Part shown: positions 6,323-7,264 of the stretch, in pieces
Layout of the letters: every line of letters begins with the position of its first letter
How positions within the stretch are numbered: the stretch's first letter is position 1
NCBI GenBank assembly: GCA_049276515.1
Contig: JBASWO010000074.1
Coordinates: forward strand, 1-7,264
Direction of reading: 5' to 3'
Source: JAATFY01 sp049276515
GTDB lineage: Bacteria > Pseudomonadota > Alphaproteobacteria > UBA9219
Length of the DNA stretch: 7,264 nt
Notes under the pieces: model-generated
Seen by the model: only the letters and a program-made list of their open reading frames with translations
Database searches by the model: none
What the model was told of the DNA's origin: nothing
Made by a program: the position numbers and the translations under genes

Positions 6323-7039
6323 TTATGCGGCAACGCCGCCTTCAAGATAAGCGGCACGAATTTCAGGATTGTTGAGAAGCTCCTGTCCCGTGCCTGACAT
6401 AATGATTTTGCCATTGACCAAAACATAGCCACGATGTGCTAAACGCAAGGCCATATGAGCATTTTGCTCGACCAAAAAGATGGTTGTGCCATCTTGCGTA
6501 TTAATCTCTTTAAGCGTTGTGAAAATCTGTTTGACCACTAAAGGTGCGAGCCCAAGAGAGGGCTCATCTAGTAAAAGCATTTTAGGACGGCTCATGAGAG
6601 CACGTCCGACCGCGAGCATTTGCTGCTCACCGCCTGATAAAGTCCCCCCGCGTTGTTGAAGGCGCTCTTTAAGACGCGGAAAAAGCGCGCATACCCGCTC
6701 AAGATCTGATGCAAAATATTTCTCATCTGCTACAAGAGCGCCAAGTTTTAGATTTTCAAAGACCCTCATGCGCGGAAAAATACGACGGCCTTCAGGTACT
6801 AAAGCAATCCCACGTTTGACGATATCATCAGTAGGCAAACGTGTAATATCTTCACCATTAAAGATGACAGAGCCAGCCGCTGCGCGTGGCTGGCCACAAA
6901 TCGTCATCATCAATGTTGTTTTGCCTGCACCATTGGCACCGATCAGGGTAACGATCTCGCCTGGTTTTACATCCATATCAACGCCGCCTAAGGCTTCAAT
7001 GGATCCATAACGTGCGGTGATTGAGTGTAGTTTTAACAT
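6323..7039 (-). CDS. livF: Branched-chain amino-acid ABC transporter ATP-binding protein LivF
   Basis: This is the cytoplasmic ATPase subunit pairing with LivG to power a LivHM-type importer (238 residues, the usual LivF length). Motifs in order: aromatic A-loop Y11; Walker A GANGAGKT (34-41); the LivF-typical segment LVPEGRRIFPRMRVFENL (80-97), with Glu at the usual Q-loop glutamine; signature LSGGEQQ (134-140); Walker B MLLLDEP (154-160) with catalytic E159; D-loop around 161-166; and LVEQNA (189-194), where the H-loop histidine is replaced by Asn, as is normal for LivF. The partial LivG keeps the histidine, which helps tell the two apart. The ATG at 7039 overlaps the livG stop (TAATG), with GAGGA 9 bases upstream. 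The first binding-protein gene follows after 15 bases. Related urea (UrtE) ATPases are similar, but the LivJ-like binding proteins favour amino acids. Confidence 0.95.
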   Translation of the reverse strand: MLKLHSITARYGSIEALGGVDMDVKPGEIVTLIGANGAGKTTLMMTICGQPRAAAGSVIFNGEDITRLPTDDIVKRGIALVPEGRRIFPRMRVFENLKLGALVADEKYFASDLERVCALFPRLKERLQQRGGTLSGGEQQMLAVGRALMSRPKMLLLDEPSLGLAPLVVKQIFTTLKEINTQDGTTIFLVEQNAHMALRLAHRGYVLVNGKIIMSGTGQELLNNPEIRAAYLEGGVAA

Positions 7040-7264
7040 TAGGCGGCATCCTCATCAGGCTCACCTAGATAAGCACGGATAACCGCAGGGTCATGCCGCA
7101 CTTCTTCCGCCGTACCAGCTGCAATGCGTTTGCCGTAATCCAAGACCACAACATGGTCTGAGATTTCCATGACGACATTCATATTATGCTCAATGAGCAG
7201 GATGCCAATTTTGAATTCATCCCGAATTTTTGCCAAAGCCTCACGCAGCATCACAGATTCAGAC
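7039..7264 (-). CDS. livG: Branched-chain amino-acid ABC transporter ATP-binding protein LivG, C-terminal part
   Basis: Only the last 74 codons lie in the window; the gene continues past the right edge, so the true start is not visible. The fragment holds the end of the nucleotide-binding domain: a helix REALAKIRDEF, the strand and H-loop ILLIEHNMNVVM with the switch histidine, the ISDHVVVLDYGKRIAAGT segment and the LivG-type tail EEVRHDPAVIRAYLG, followed by a short acidic end. The IEHNM motif and the LDYGKxIAxGT pattern fit LivG rather than LivF. Walker A, signature and Walker B should lie to the right. The stop overlaps the livF start by one base (TAATG), the usual livG-livF coupling. LivM and LivH genes are expected further upstream on the same strand. 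Confidence 0.92.
   Translation of the reverse strand, partial: SESVMLREALAKIRDEFKIGILLIEHNMNVVMEISDHVVVLDYGKRIAAGTAEEVRHDPAVIRAYLGEPDEDAA
7049..7053 (-). promoter_or_regulatory. Shine-Dalgarno of livF
   Basis: GAGGA on the minus strand lies 9 bases upstream of the livF ATG, within the last codons of livG. It supports the 7039 start and coupled translation. Confidence 0.55.

Overview
The window looks like a piece of an alphaproteobacterial chromosome. This is an inference from gene content: an Hda-type DnaA homologue, an AI-2E/PerM permease and a DUF2066 secreted protein in a row, next to a Liv-type amino-acid ABC transporter and a YqaA/DedA membrane protein. Base composition looks close to 50% GC and even throughout. 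I see no mobile element, RNA gene, CRISPR array or sign of recent transfer. Nearly every base is coding, and the longest gap between genes is under 40 bases.

Left half, plus strand: (1) a secreted DUF2066 protein; (2) an AI-2E family (PerM-like) eight-helix-type permease, starting 8 bases after gene 1 ends and preceded by a strong Shine-Dalgarno; (3) an Hda-type AAA+ regulator of replication initiation, whose ATG overlaps the permease stop (ATGA); (4) a 183-residue protein resembling only the N-terminal Rossmann half of a GT-B glycosyltransferase. Genes 1-3 form a tightly coupled unit, and gene 4 follows after 17 bases.

Right half, minus strand, read right to left: the 3' end of livG (cut by the window edge), livF, two tandem Liv-type periplasmic binding proteins of equal length (364 residues each), and a YqaA-like membrane protein. 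Junctions are TAATG overlaps (livG/livF and between the two binding proteins), a 15-base gap with a GGAG site (livF to the first binding protein), and a directly abutting TAAATG (second binding protein to yqaA-like). This is very probably one transcript, with livH and livM expected beyond the right edge.

The two units converge at 3534-3537, where the two stop codons share the bases TTAG. How the parts work together: the binding proteins should capture amino acids in the periplasm for a LivHMGF-type importer, LivF and LivG being its two ATPases; Hda, loaded on the sliding clamp, should stimulate hydrolysis of DnaA-bound ATP after initiation. No clearly undescribed system is evident. The most interesting items are the lone GT-B half-domain protein after hda, the divergence of the ligand pocket between the two binding proteins, and the coupling of a DedA-type protein to the Liv operon.
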